Shown in pieces: positions 44,802 to 55,791 of a stretch of 64,000 nt of DNA. The number at the start of each line of letters is the position of its first letter. The first letter of the stretch is position 1. The stretch lies in NCBI GenBank assembly GCA_964017045.1, contig OZ024801.1, positions 30,724,049-30,788,048 of the forward strand. The letters run 5' to 3'. The position numbers and the translations under genes were made by a program. Source of the stretch: Omphiscola glabra. Its lineage: Eukaryota; Mollusca; Gastropoda; Lymnaeidae. Below the pieces are notes generated by a model that saw only the letters and a program-made list of their open reading frames with translations, was not told the origin of the DNA and made no database searches.

Positions 44802-45749
44802 GTCTAGTTTAAGACCCACTATGCTGACTAACATTAACGTAGAGGTACCGAAAAGCTGTTGACCAGCCGTAAGACCTGGATGTTTTATTAATAACTTTCC
44901 GCGATTTAATGACAATGGCCAAACTAAACGCCCGGATGTTAAAAAAAATATGAGCCGTTTGCTCTTTCCTCCCATACCGCCACTTCCAGGCTATATCCTC
45001 TCTGGTTCTCCACAAACTCCCTCGCTGCCTGTAGTCTTCCCACCCCATGTTCATAGATTCAGAAGCGTAGACGGGCTTTGTGCCACCCGAGGCGCGACGA
45101 GAATTTTGCCGACTCATTTCACGAAAGAAAAAAAAAGCACTATGCACTTGGCCTAATATGTCGCCTCTCCTTATAAAGAAAAAAAAGTGCCCCCCTCCCC
45201 ACAGCACCCACTTCCAACGCCACTGTATGGTACCCTGTAAAGTGCCCCCCTCCCCACTGCACCCACTTCCAACGCCACTGCATGGGACCCTGTTAAAGGG
45301 TCATCTGTCTGGTGATGTATTGATCCAGATGAACGTGTGTCATCGTGTGAATAAACCATGTGACCTCATAATATGAGAGAGCACTAATCGTTTATCCCAG
45401 GGAGTCAATCCAATGGTCAGCGAGGTCACTTTAAAAATTGGTGATAAAATTGGTGGCAAGATGACCCCCCCCCCCCCCTTGTCTAACGCTTCCCTTGAAT
45501 TCAACATGTCAATGACATTTAAGAAAGGTGGGGCGGGTTAGATAAATGGGTTGTGGGGGACAAATATATCACTTAAAATGGGAGGCTTGACAGCTTGAGA
45601 ACCCCGACTTGATTTGGGCAAATGATTTATCTTCGACATTTGCAGGCAAAGTGCGCGATATAAACTTAATATAAACTTTTTTTTTTAAATACACAACATT
45701 AGTTCATACATTACAGTTTTATAGTGTGACCCTAAGCTATTTACAAAGT
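44802..45749. other. No gene; degraded element with internal duplication
   Basis: CAGAAGCGTAGACGGGC at about 45060 and CCAACGCCACTG at about 45215 look like ends of a CAGTGGCGTAG-type element. A 65-base direct duplication (AAAGTGCCCCCCTCCCCAC to ACGCCACTG) spans about 45187-45285. Poly-C at about 45467. Confidence 0.45.
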
Positions 45750-45929
45750 CAGTGGCGTAGGTAGCCTAAGTGCCGCCCGGGGTGGAGGTGATATTTTTTC
45801 CTGCCCTCCCCCGAACACCCCCCCCCCCGGCCCCCACAGCAGTAGCCAAAATGCCACCAGTCCATGTAAAGGAAAAAAATGACGCATGGGGCGGAGCGCC
45901 ACCTTCGCACCCCCTTTGCTACGCCAGTG
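45750..45929. mobile_element. CAGTGGCGTAG-type MITE
   Basis: CAGTGGCGTAG at the left and CTACGCCAGTG at the right are inverted ends apart from one base. The 180 bases between include GCCGCCCGGGG and GCGCCACCTTCGCACCCC, words shared with the degraded relatives at 33728 and 46803. The flanks TACAAAGT and TATCGAGT are only weakly alike. Confidence 0.6.
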
Positions 45930-45980
45930 TATCGAGTTGCTGCAGAATCTGGACATTAGACAATTTTCATATGGCTGCAC

Positions 45981-46203
45981 CTATTGGTACACGCAGCGCC
46001 GCCATTCGCACCCGGGTACCATTAGGCTAAATGCTATTCGGATGTCATTCGTGGTAGTTTATTTGAGTAAAACTGAAGAATTAACATTACAAACGTAGAG
46101 TCCATTCAATTCTCTTTCATTTGGTCCTACAAACCCAACAATAATATTTTAAATCGTTTTTTTAAATCACAACCTCTCAAATCTGGTACCCGGGTACCAA
46201 TAG
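45981..46203 (-). mobile_element. Uninterrupted copy of the element at 733-1216
   Basis: Perfect 10-base inverted ends CTATTGGTAC (45981-45990) and GTACCAATAG (46194-46203), with CCCGGGTACC just inside both ends. It is 223 bases, no open frame. Comparison with 733-1216 gives the exact insertion point of the nested element there. Confidence 0.75.
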
Positions 46204-46520
46204 CCACTTCGTTCCTATATTATGACCCCAAAAATGAACGAAATACGACAGGATATGTTACAACCGGGAGCTGTTTGAAATGAAATATGTTAAGTGGAAA
46301 AATGACACGACCCCTCCCTGCACATACAATGTATGTACATATGTTACTAATTGTGGGTAAAATATGTACATTGAATAGGTATGAGCGTGGCCGGCAGGGA
46401 CACATACAATTTTTATAACATTGGTTGCGTCTAAAAAAATGTTTACAAACTACAGTAAAAGCTTTCTTGCAGTTAAATGTTTGAAGTATTACCAATATGA
46501 TTTGTCTCAGGTCCAAGTCA
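46204..46520. other. No gene seen
   Basis: Unremarkable sequence; nothing recognised. Confidence 0.5.
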
Positions 46521-46666
46521 CCGATTTGATTGTGCCACATATTTGATCGTGCCACTGATTTGATTGTGCCACTGATTTGATCGTGACGCTGATTTGATCG
46601 TGACGCTGATTTATTTGTGCCACTGATTTGATCGTGACACTGATTTGTTTGATCGTGACACTGATT
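46521..46666. repeat. 17-bp minisatellite, about nine copies
   Basis: Units of CTGATTTGATCGTGCCA with GTGACG/GTGCCA/GTGACA variants. Confidence 0.9.
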
Positions 46667-47758
46667 AATATACAAAGAGTAATTTGTTTCGTAGTTAATT
46701 TTCCTAGAAATGTTTTTTTGGGTGATGGGTTGGGGGGGGGGGGGGGGAAGCTGGTACTCGAGATCCCCCGCCGTGTCTATCTAAGCAAACGGGCTTTCCA
46801 CCCAGTGGCGTAGTAAGGGGGCGGCCTGCAAGTGCGGCTCCCTCTTTGTAAAAAAAAAATAATTAATGGTGTTTTTTTCGTGGAAATGGGGAGGGGGGGC
46901 AGGGCGGCACTTACCCTAGCTTCGCCCCTCCTCACACCCAAATGACGAGGTTCGTGGGGGTGTTAACATGCTCTGAAACCATGATAAGTGAAGAAAAAAA
47001 CACATTTGAATGTCGAGTAGTGGCCCTTACATATTACAAGTCAAACAATCATGCAGCTATGCAGTGACACACCAGTTGGTTTTTGGGCATTGTGGGGGGG
47101 GGGGGGGTCTGCAGTGGGGTCGTGCAGGCTGCTACAAAGGTTTATTGTGGCTACGGCCGCATGTGTCCATTTTCTCACGCCACGTGAGATTCACTCATCC
47201 ACCAGTGAGACGCGGTGTGCCGCTACCTTGTCCAGTCGTCGATCTACATTCCTGGGAGCAATACCGCATTTTTTTATTTGCGATACATGTATAGCTGCAT
47301 TCATCGCTCTTGTTTCTGAGCTAATAAAGATATAATCTCCAACCAAATAACCCCCCACACCCCAATAGAATAACAAAGTGGTCCACTGATCTCTAGATGG
47401 GAATGGAAGTGACATCGCTTTCACTCTGCGTATAGCACGCTTTTAAGACAATTTTGTTTCACTGGAAAACTCATTTTCATACCTATAAATTATTTTTTTT
47501 TAAACCAGCTACAACCATTTATTCCAAAATAGTTTACTAATAGGTTTCAAACATGCAGTTACCAACACACACACACACACACAGTCCATAGTACTCCTCT
47601 AAACCAGTGTTTCTCAACCTTTTCTAAATTCTGAACCCTCGACGAATTTTTGGACTGGGTCTAGCACCCCCCCCCCCCCCCAAACGAAACGATGGCTTTT
47701 AAATTTGTGGAAAACTGGACATTAATTATTTTTCTTTATTAAATTTCAAAGACAGCAA
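46667..47758. other. No gene; degraded MITE and hAT-like left end
   Basis: Position 46803-46932 starts CAGTGGCGTAGTAAGGGGGC and ends near TTCGCCCCTCC, a degraded CAGTGGCGTAG element. G runs at about 46732-46747 and 47095-47107. CAGTGTTTCTCAACCTTTTC at about 47605 is a hAT-like left end with no partner. (CA)n at about 47568-47582. Confidence 0.45.
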
Positions 47759-48255
47759 TATGGCGGGCCTGCACAGCTCATAATGTATGGCGGGCCTGCA
47801 CAGCTCATAATGTATGGCGGGCCTGCACAGCTCATAATGTATGGCGGGCCTGCACAGCTCATAATGTATGGCGGGCCTGCACAGCTCATAATGTATGGCG
47901 GGCCTGCACAGCTCATCATGTATGGCGGGCCTGCACAGCTCATAATGTATGGCGGGCCTGCACAGCTCATAATGTATGGCGGGCCTGCACAGCTCATAAT
48001 ATATGGCGGGCCTGCACAGCTCATAATCTAAGGCGGGCCTGCACAGCTCATAATATATGGCGGGCCTGCACAGCTCATAATGTATGGCGGGCCTGCACAG
48101 CTCATAATATATGGCGGGCCTGCACAGCTCATAATGTATGGCGGGCCTGCACAGCTCATAATGTATGGCGGGCCTACACAGCTCATAATGTAAGGCGGGC
48201 CTGCACAGCTCATAATATATGGCGGGCCTGCACAGCTCATAATGTAAGGCGGGCC
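47759..48255. repeat. 27-bp minisatellite, about 18 copies
   Basis: Units of TATGGCGGGCCTGCACAGCT plus CATAATG. Variants TATATGG, TAAGG and CATCATG occur. The unit length keeps frames open on both strands. Confidence 0.97.
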
Positions 48256-48489
48256 GTAATACTTCATGAAAAACTTGTGCGGGCCGAAAGAAAAATAGGA
48301 TACGGGGTTGGGGAAGCTATTAAGAAAATTAATAATAATAATAAAGAATGTTTCGTTACTTCACGGGCATGCATGCCCGCGGGCCGTATGTTGTGCAGGC
48401 CTGCTCCAGAGCATAAAAATAATTGACGTATAAGCATAAAGAAAATATTAATCCAGAAATTTAAAAAAAATGTAACAATATATATATAT
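48256..48489. other. No gene; related GCGGGCC words
   Basis: GTGCGGGCCGAAAG and CCGCGGGCCGTATG follow the array and look like edges of the ancestral unit. Nothing else seen. Confidence 0.45.
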
Positions 48490-48675
48490 ATATAATTACT
48501 ATTATAAGACGGTTTTTTTATAGCCTAGTACCCCACCTAGGGCTGGGCTCACCACGCTGTACATGCAATTTAACAAACATAATCATGAACTTAAAATTTA
48601 ACATACATTAATTAAATAAAACAAAATAAATGTGTATTCGCCCAATCTTTCCATAACACGTCAATGGTTCCCGTG
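48490..48675 (-). mobile_element. LINE 3' tail, inverted copy
   Basis: Read on the minus strand it has GTACAGCGTGGTGAGCCCAG, CCCTAGGTGGGGTACTAGGC and a TAATA-rich end, matching the tails at 3262-3441 and 9825-10045 in the same order. 5'-truncated to the 3' UTR. Confidence 0.75.
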
Positions 48676-49438
48676 TTATTTATAATCACGTTCCCTCGCA
48701 GCCCCTGAAATGCCTTCTCGCACTTTGGGAACCCTTGCTTCAATTCATTGGAATAGGCCTGCCAGGTATGTTTTTCATGAAAGCAAGGGATCTGAAACTT
48801 ATTTAAAAGTTGTACTGCAAAGATACTTGCAAATCAACGTACTGCATTGTGATTACTGTGTCAGTCAGGGGGGGGGGGCTGGGCATCTGTGAGTTATAAT
48901 AGTTTATTGTTTTAACACCCCTGCGTGCTAACAGGAAAGCTTCGCAATATAGAACGGATGTACATTAATCATAGATTGAGAATCGCTGGGTCAAAAAAAT
49001 ATTTTTTTTATTAACTATAACCCAAAGGTTCACATTAACGCAAGATAAACCTCCGAAATTAGATCAGAATATTTTTTTTTTCAAAAGTTAACGCCAAAGG
49101 AGGCTTAGAGATTACAGTACACTATTGCTATTCAGTCCCCTGTTGAATTTGGGCGGGGACAGAGCGTCCACCGGAAGTAAAGACGTGGTTTGTTATGCAA
49201 GGGGAAATGCGCTAAATTGTTGCCATGCCAACGTGTCAAGGCGGAGGGTCTCGAGATGATGTGACGGCGCCGGGCTAAATTAGGAGATGCACAACAATTT
49301 AGCGCCCTGAAATTCGACATTTGAACGCGACCGTGTCAACAAAATGGACGTCGGAAACACTGGAACCACCAATAAAAAGTTGTTTTAACATTTAAAATAG
49401 CCTTATAGCAAGGCTTCATGAATAAATAAAACTTTCTG
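48676..49438. other. No gene seen
   Basis: Includes a G run near 48867 and a moderately GC-rich unique stretch at 49130-49330. No frame with a recognisable domain. Confidence 0.5.
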
Positions 49439-49672
49439 TTCGTGATTAGGATGATACGCCCATGGTTATTTATGTTCGTGATTAGGATGATACGCCCACG
49501 GTTATTTCTGTTCATGATTAGGATGATGCGCCCACGGTTATTTCTGTTCGTGATTAGGATGATACGCCCATGGTTATTTCTGTTCATGATTAGGATGATA
49601 CGCCCACGGTTATTTCTGTTCGTGATTAGGATGATACGCCCACGGTTATTTCTGTTCGTAATTAGGATGAAA
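49439..49672. repeat. 36-bp minisatellite, six copies
   Basis: Units of TTCGTGATTAGGATGATACG plus CCCACGGTTATTTCTG. Confidence 0.97.
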
Positions 49673-49918
49673 GCTGTAGTTTCGGGATTTATAGACTATA
49701 CTTATTCTGACTTTGCACCAAAGTGTCCTGGAGATGGTTTAAAATGTTTGGACATAAAAACGGATTAACATTAAAACGAATACGAAACAAATATACGCTT
49801 AAAACGAACCGAGGAATCTAGGCTGCACATTTTTATCACTAATAAAACGATGCAGGAATTCCACACAGTCTACTATATTCCTTGGCGATATTATACCGGA
49901 CATATTTATGCTTCAGAA
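49673..49918. other. Spacer
   Basis: No feature recognised other than the left target duplication CTTCAGAA at 49911-49918. Confidence 0.5.
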
Positions 49919-50105
49919 CAGGGCCGACCCTAATTATTGCGGGGCCCTATGCGAAACGGATTGCGCGGGGCCCATTCTGGGTAGAGGATAAGGATAATAC
50001 GTGAAAATTAAGATTTTGTATTAGAAAATAAATTCGGGGTGGGGCCTATGAAAGTGCGGGGCCCACTGCGGTCGCATAGGTTGCAGTGGCCTAAGGCCGG
50101 CCCTG
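49919..50105. mobile_element. hAT MITE (CAGGGCCG ends), perfect TSD
   Basis: 187 bases from CAGGGCCGACCCTAAT to TAAGGCCGGCCCTG. CTTCAGAA is duplicated perfectly (49911-49918 and 50106-50113). Internal GCGGGGCCC words recur in inverted order. Confidence 0.88.
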
Positions 50106-50427
50106 CTTCAGAAACCCACCATTTAACAGGATTATTTTTAAAAAAAAGAAAAACTCGGCGTAAGGAAACAAAAAATCGCCAAATACAATTGTGAGTACTG
50201 TTGGGGGGGGGGGGTGAAAAAAAAAAGGGGGGGGGGAGATTTCAAATGGACACCAATGGTTTCTAAAAGAAATATCTCAAACTGTAAATGTAAGTGGTTC
50301 TAGAACACGGCGGTGCGCTCGTGCGCTGAGCCAACACAACAAACAGTTCTGATTATAGATATAGTTTGGGGTAGTTGTCAAATCAACTAAACCATACAAA
50401 AAAAGTTTTTCCGTCAAACGTTTAGGC
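50106..50427. other. No gene; poly-G/poly-A run
   Basis: G and A homopolymers at about 50200-50240; otherwise unremarkable. Confidence 0.5.
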
Positions 50428-51016
50428 CAGAGGTCCCCAAACTTTTTTGTCTCGTAGACCACTTGCCAGGATTTTTCGATTTTGGGTAGACCCCTTGCTT
50501 ACCTGATATTAATTTTTTGCAAAGTCAATTTCTAATGTATTTTTGACAGCCGGTATAGTGATACTCACTTGAAACATTAAAATTTATATTGATATATAAT
50601 AATAATAATAATAATGAAGTTTATTTGAGAAATCACGCTTAATCCCCAAAGGCTCGAAGCGCGTAAGTATACCTAGTAACTTAAATTTTAATATGATTCT
50701 TCATCACGTTTCATGAAACTTTATGTTTTTTTTAAATTTTTACTTCATAGGTACTTTTATAATTTATGCAGGAAGATATATGTTTTTAAATTAAAAGGTA
50801 ATATTTTGTATGTAAATATATACTATCCGCGTATGTGGATTATTCCATTCATGGAATGCCAAAAATAGAAGTCGCGACCTGCTTACATGAGATCCACTAT
50901 CGTTGACCCTTATTTTCATTGCATGGACCCCCAAATTTGTTTCCCGCTGACATGGACCCCTTGCAATATTGTCGTCGACCCCTGGGGGTCTATATAGACC
51001 ACTTAGGGAATCACTG
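50428..51016. mobile_element. hAT element with perfect TSD and a nested LINE tail
   Basis: Left end CAGAGGTCCCCAAACTTTTT, right end TTAGGGAATCACTG. GTTTAGGC is duplicated perfectly on both sides (50420-50427 and 51017-51024). It is 589 bases, and TAGACCACTT..., GACCCCTTGC words recur toward both ends in inverted order. A LINE 3' tail sits inside it. No transposase frame, so non-autonomous. Confidence 0.88.
50598..50672 (-). mobile_element. 3' tail of the 14.7-17.8 kb LINE family
   Basis: On the minus strand it reads GCGCTTCGAGCCTTTGGGGA, then TTAAGCGTGATTT.TCAAAT, then ATTATTATTATTAT, as at 17790-17846. Severely 5'-truncated. It lies inside the hAT element at 50428-51016. Confidence 0.8.
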
Positions 51017-51039
51017 GTTTAGGCCGACCACAAATTGTG

Positions 51040-51320
51040 GAAACTTGCCTCAATACCACTTCATAAAAGTCACTTGCCTCAATACCACTTCATAAACGTC
51101 ATTTGCCTCAATACCACTTCAAAAATGTTACCTTTCTCAATTTACCACTTCATAAAGATGTCATTTCCTTCAACACCCCGTCACAAACATGTCTTTGCTT
51201 CAAAACCAATTCACAAACATCTCATTTGTTTCAATGCCACTTCACACACATGTCACTTGCCTCAAAACCACTTCAAGAAATGATACATTTCTCAATTTAC
51301 AACTTTACAAACATGCTAGA
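51040..51320. repeat. About 29-bp degenerate minisatellite
   Basis: About nine units of TTGCCTCAATACCACTTCAT plus AAACGTCA, with increasing divergence (CAATTTACCACTTCA, CAAAACCACTTCA) toward the right. A related string with ACCACGTCACAAACATGTTT lies at about 58280, in the intron of the peptide gene. Confidence 0.85.
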
Positions 51321-51390
51321 GATTTCGACGGCCAGTCGACACACACATTTTGTATCTTACTTTTGTAGTTCAAAACAACTTAATACCCCA

Positions 51391-51718
51391 ATAAGAGAGT
51401 TCTATGTTCGAAACAACTGCCCCTAAAAGAGAGTTCTATGTTCGAAACAACTGCCCCTAAAAGAGAGTTCTATGTTCGAAACAACTGCCCCTAAAAGAGA
51501 GTTCTATGTTCGAAACAACTGCCCCTAAAAGAGAGTTCTATGTTCGAAACAACTGCCCCTAAAAGAGAGTTCTATGTTCGAAACAACTGCCCCTAAAAGA
51601 GAGTTCTATGTTCGAAACAACTGCCCCTATAAGAGAGTTCTATGTTCGAAACAACTGCCCCTATAAGAGAGTTCTATGTTCGAAACAACTGCCCTTATAA
51701 GAGAGTTCTATGTTCGGA
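51391..51718. repeat. 34-bp minisatellite, about 10 copies
   Basis: Nearly identical units of AAAAGAGAGTTCTATGTTCG plus AAACAACTGCCCCT. The last three units read TATAAGAG. Confidence 0.97.
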
Positions 51719-51809
51719 ACAACACTCGAACATTCAAAAAGGGTGCTGGGTAACCAAAAGAGGGCAGTGAGGCATTGGATTAGGACGTCTATGTCGGTGT
51801 TTCTCGACA

Positions 51810-52678
51810 ATGTCGTCGTTTCTCACCAATGTGTCTTCTTTTCTCATAAATGTCGTTGTTTCTCGCCAATGTGTCGTTGTTTCTCACCAATGTGTCATTG
51901 TTTCTCGCCAGTGTGTCGTCGTTTCTCGGTAATATGTCGTTGTTTCTCACCAATGTGTCGTTGTTTCTCACCAATAATTCGTTGTTTCTCGCCAATGTGT
52001 CGTAGTTTATCGCTAATATGTCGTTGTTTCTCACCAATATGTCGTTTGTTTCTCACAAATGTGTCGTTGTTTCTCGCCAGTGTGTCGTCGTTTATCGCTA
52101 ATATGTCGTTGTTTCTCACCAATATGTCGTTTGTTTCTCACCAATGTGTCCTTGTTTCTCGCCAGTGTGTCGTCGTTTATCGCCAATGTGTCGTTGTTTC
52201 TCACCAATGTGTCGTTGTTTCTCGCCAATGTCGTTGTTTCTCACCAATGTGTCTTCTTTTCTCACCAATGTGTCTTCTTTTCTCATAAATGTCGTTGTTT
52301 CTCGCCAATGTGTCGTAGTTTATCGCTAATATGTCGTTGTTTCTCACCAATATGTCGTTGTTTCTCGCCAGTGTGTCGTCGTTGATCGCTAATATGTCGT
52401 TGTTTCTCACCAATATGTCGTTTGTTTCTCACCAATGTGTCGTTGTTTCTCGCCAGCGTGTCGTCGTTTCTCGCTAATATGTCGTTTGTTTCTCACCAAT
52501 GTGTCGTTGTTTCTCACCAATGTGTCGTTTGTTTCTCACCAATGTGTCGTTTGTTTCTCACCAATGTGTCGTTGTTTCTCGCCAGCGTGTCGTCGTTTCT
52601 CGCTAATATGTCGTTTCTCACCAATGTGTCGTTGTTTCTCACCAAAGTCGATGTTTCTCACCAATGTCGTTCGTTTGT
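51810..52678. repeat. 21-bp minisatellite, about 41 copies
   Basis: Units of TCGTTGTTTCTCACCAATGTG. Variants (GCCAGTGTG, GCTAATATG, AAATG, CTTCTTTTCTC) are shuffled in blocks that repeat as higher-order groups of five to eight units. Frames on both strands are artefacts. Confidence 0.97.
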
Positions 52679-53410
52679 GAAAAAATATGCAATTTAAGAT
52701 CGGTCTCCACATCATCTCATTAATCAGCCAATAATCGATATCAAGTATCAAGTGATTTTTAAAAATACATTAATGTTTATATTATATATTCTTGAAATTT
52801 AACTTTACATTGACCTACAACAGAGGGAATTGGAAAATATAATTCTCCGAATGCTTATTAATTATGATAAATCCTGGTGTAGGGGAGGGGGTGGTGAGGA
52901 CGATTTCATGGTCCAAAGGCGGACGAAACCTAAAAAAAAGTTTGAGAACCGCTGGTCTAGATCAAAACATTATGGTTCTAAGTTCTACAGTCTGTACAAC
53001 GCCCCCAATAGATGAGTCATTATATTTTTCTACACGACCCAAACATCTGAGTTCAATGCTCTAAGCAATATTCCATTGATCTCAGTAAGTTAACTAGAAG
53101 AAAGGGGGCGTAGGGGGCGGGGGAGCAAACCCGTGGCATGATGCGGCATTGCTGATCCAGCAAAATAAAATACATCCTGGTACCGGAGCTTGACAGCCGC
53201 CGAGAGCCAAATGTTATGACTTGGCAGATCAGTCAAGGTCTCAGGTCACATTCCACTGGGAACGGAGATGGGGCGGGTGGGGGGCGCCCGTTGCGATTAG
53301 GATAACGTCTCCGTGGTCAATGTTCTGTGAACTTCCTCGTGGTGCCACGTGCGTAAAGTTGCGCTGGATGCGTGAAGAATAAGTATTGCTGTAAGCATCA
53401 GATCTAAATC
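52679..53410. other. No gene; orphan hAT-like right end
   Basis: AAGTTTGAGAACCGCTGG at about 52940 resembles the right end of the SPIN-like group, but no left end was found. A GC-rich unique stretch at about 53120-53400 shows no domain. Confidence 0.4.
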
Positions 53411-55409
53411 CTAAGCCAATTTTGTGCCATGCCCCACCTAAGCCTTCTTGTGCCATGCCCCACCTAAGCCTTTTTTGTGCCATGCCCCACCTAAGCCTTT
53501 TTTGTGCCATGCCCCACCTAAGCCTTTTTTGTGCCATGCCCCACCTAAGCCTTTTTTGTGCCATGCCCCACCTAAGCCCTTTTTGTGCCATGCCCCACCT
53601 AAGCCTTTTTTGTGCCATGTCCCACCTAAGCCTTTTTTGTGCCATGCCCCACATAAACCTTTTTTGTGCCATGCTCCACCTAAGCCTTTTTTGTACCATG
53701 CCCAAGTAAGCCTTTCTTGTGCCATGCCCCACCTAAGCCTTTTTTGTGCCATGCCCCACCTAAGCCTTTTTTGTACCATGCCCGACCTAAGCCTTTTTTG
53801 TGCCATGCCCCACCTAAGCCTTTTTTGTGCCATGTCCCACCTAAGCCTTTTTGTACCATGTCCCACCTAAGCCTTTTTTGTGCCATGTCCCACCTAAGCC
53901 TTTTTTGTACCATGTCCCACCTAAGCCTTTCTTGTACCATGCCCCACCTAAGCCTTTTTTGTACCATGTCCCACCTAAGCCTTTCTTGTGCCATGCCCTA
54001 CCTAAGCCTTTCTTGTGCCATGTCCCACCTAAGCCTTTCTTGTGCCATGCCCTACCTAAGCCTTTCTTGTGCCATGTCCCACCTAAGCCTTTCTTGTGCC
54101 ATGCCCTACCTAAGCCTTTCTTGTGCCATGCCCCACCTAAGCCTTTTTTGTACCATGTCCCACCTAAGCCTTTCTTGTACCATGCCCCACCTAAGCCTTT
54201 TTTGTACCATGTCCCACCTAAGCCTTTCTTGTGCCATGTCCCACCTAAGACTTTCGTGTGCCATGTCCCACCTAAACCTTTCTTGTGCCATGCCCCACAT
54301 AAGCCTTTCTTGTGCCATGCCCCACCTAAACCTTTCTTGTGCCATGCCCCACCTAAGCCTTTCTTGTGCCATGCCCCACCTAAGCCTTTCTTGTGCCATG
54401 CCCCACCTAAGCCTTTTTTGTGCCATGCCCCACCTAAGCCTTTTTGTGCCATGTCCCACCTAAGCCTTTTTTGTACCATGCCCAAGTAAGCCTTTCTTGT
54501 GCCATGCCCCACCTAAGCCTTTTTTGTGCTATGCCCCACCTAAGCCTTTTTTGTACCATGCCCCACCTAAGCCTTTTTTGTGCCATGCCCCACCTAAGCC
54601 TTTTTTGTGCCATGTCCCACTTAAGCCTTTTTTGTACCATGTCCCACCTAAGCCTTTTTTGTGCCATGCCCCACCTAAGCCTTTTTTGTACCATGTCCCA
54701 CCTAAGCCTTTTTTGTGCCATGCTCCACCTAAGCCTTTTTTGTACCATGCCCAAGTAAGCCTTTCTTGTGCCATGCCCCACCTAAGCCTTTTTTGTGCCA
54801 TGCCCCACCTAAGCCTTTTTTGTACCATGCCCCACTTAAGCCTTTTTTGTACCATGTCCCACCTAAGCCTTTCTTGTGCCATGTCCCACCTAAGCCTTTC
54901 TTGTGCCATGCCCCACCTAAGCCTTTCTTGTGCCATGCCCCACCTAAGCCTTTCTTGTGCCATGCCCCACCTAATCCTTTCTTGTGCCATGTCCCACCTA
55001 AGCCTTTCTTGTGCCATGCCCCACCTAAGCCTTTTTGTGCCATGCCCCACCTAAGCCTTTCTTGTGCCATGCCCCACCTAAGCCTTTCTTGTGCCATGCC
55101 CCACCTAAGCCTTTCTTGTGCCATGCCCCACCTAATCCTTTCTTGTGCCATGTCCCACCTAAGCCTTTCTTGTGCCATGCCCCACCTAAGCCTTTTTTGT
55201 GCCATGCCCCACCTAAGCCTTTCTTGTGCCATGTACCACCTAAGCCTTTCTTGTGCCATGCCCCACCTAAGCCTTTCTTGTGCCATGCCCCACCTAAGCC
55301 TTTCTTGTGCAATGCCCCACCTAAGCCTTTCTTGTGCCATGTCCCACCTAAGCCTTTCTTGTGCCATGCCCCACCTAAGCCTTTCTTGTGCCATGTCCCA
55401 CCTAAGCAG
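53411..55409. repeat. 27-bp satellite, about 73 copies, with higher-order structure
   Basis: Units of TTTTTTGTGCCATGCCCCAC plus CTAAGCC, with C/T variants in CATGCCC/CATGTCC, GTGCC/GTACC and TTTTTT/TTTCTT. A diagnostic variant CATGCCCAAGTAAGCCTTTC occurs at about 53700, 54480 and 54750, each time followed by the same two or three units. Blocks of about 270 and 780 bases were therefore copied as wholes. Every frame is open on both strands because 27 is a multiple of three. No gene. Confidence 0.98.
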
Positions 55410-55757
55410 TTATAAAATTCTAAAGCCCCCCTCCCACCCCATGTAACATACACAATTTTAAAAATTCAAAAATAGGGTTGTACACTGAAGAAACTTAAAT
55501 GATACGTTTAAGGAAGACCACAGCCGGACAATACACGAGGTCATCTTTAGGACCTGACAACACGGCCGGACATTACACGGGGTCATATTTAAGACTCGAC
55601 AAACAGCCATTCGAATATCCGAACAAAGCCTTAGCGGCATTTCGTTTATCCGGAATCTTGCGTCAAGATCGAAGACAGGCACATCGCAATAACACCCCCC
55701 TCCCCCGACGCAAACTTAAATATAAAGGATCAAATATCTGAAACCGCAAAAGTGTTG

Positions 55758-55791
<34 letters not shown>

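Noticed and set aside
53411..55446. Many overlapping open frames of 95-248 codons on both strands
   Set aside because: All consist only of the 27-bp unit read in different phases. No start context, no non-repeat coding sequence, and both strands are equally open.
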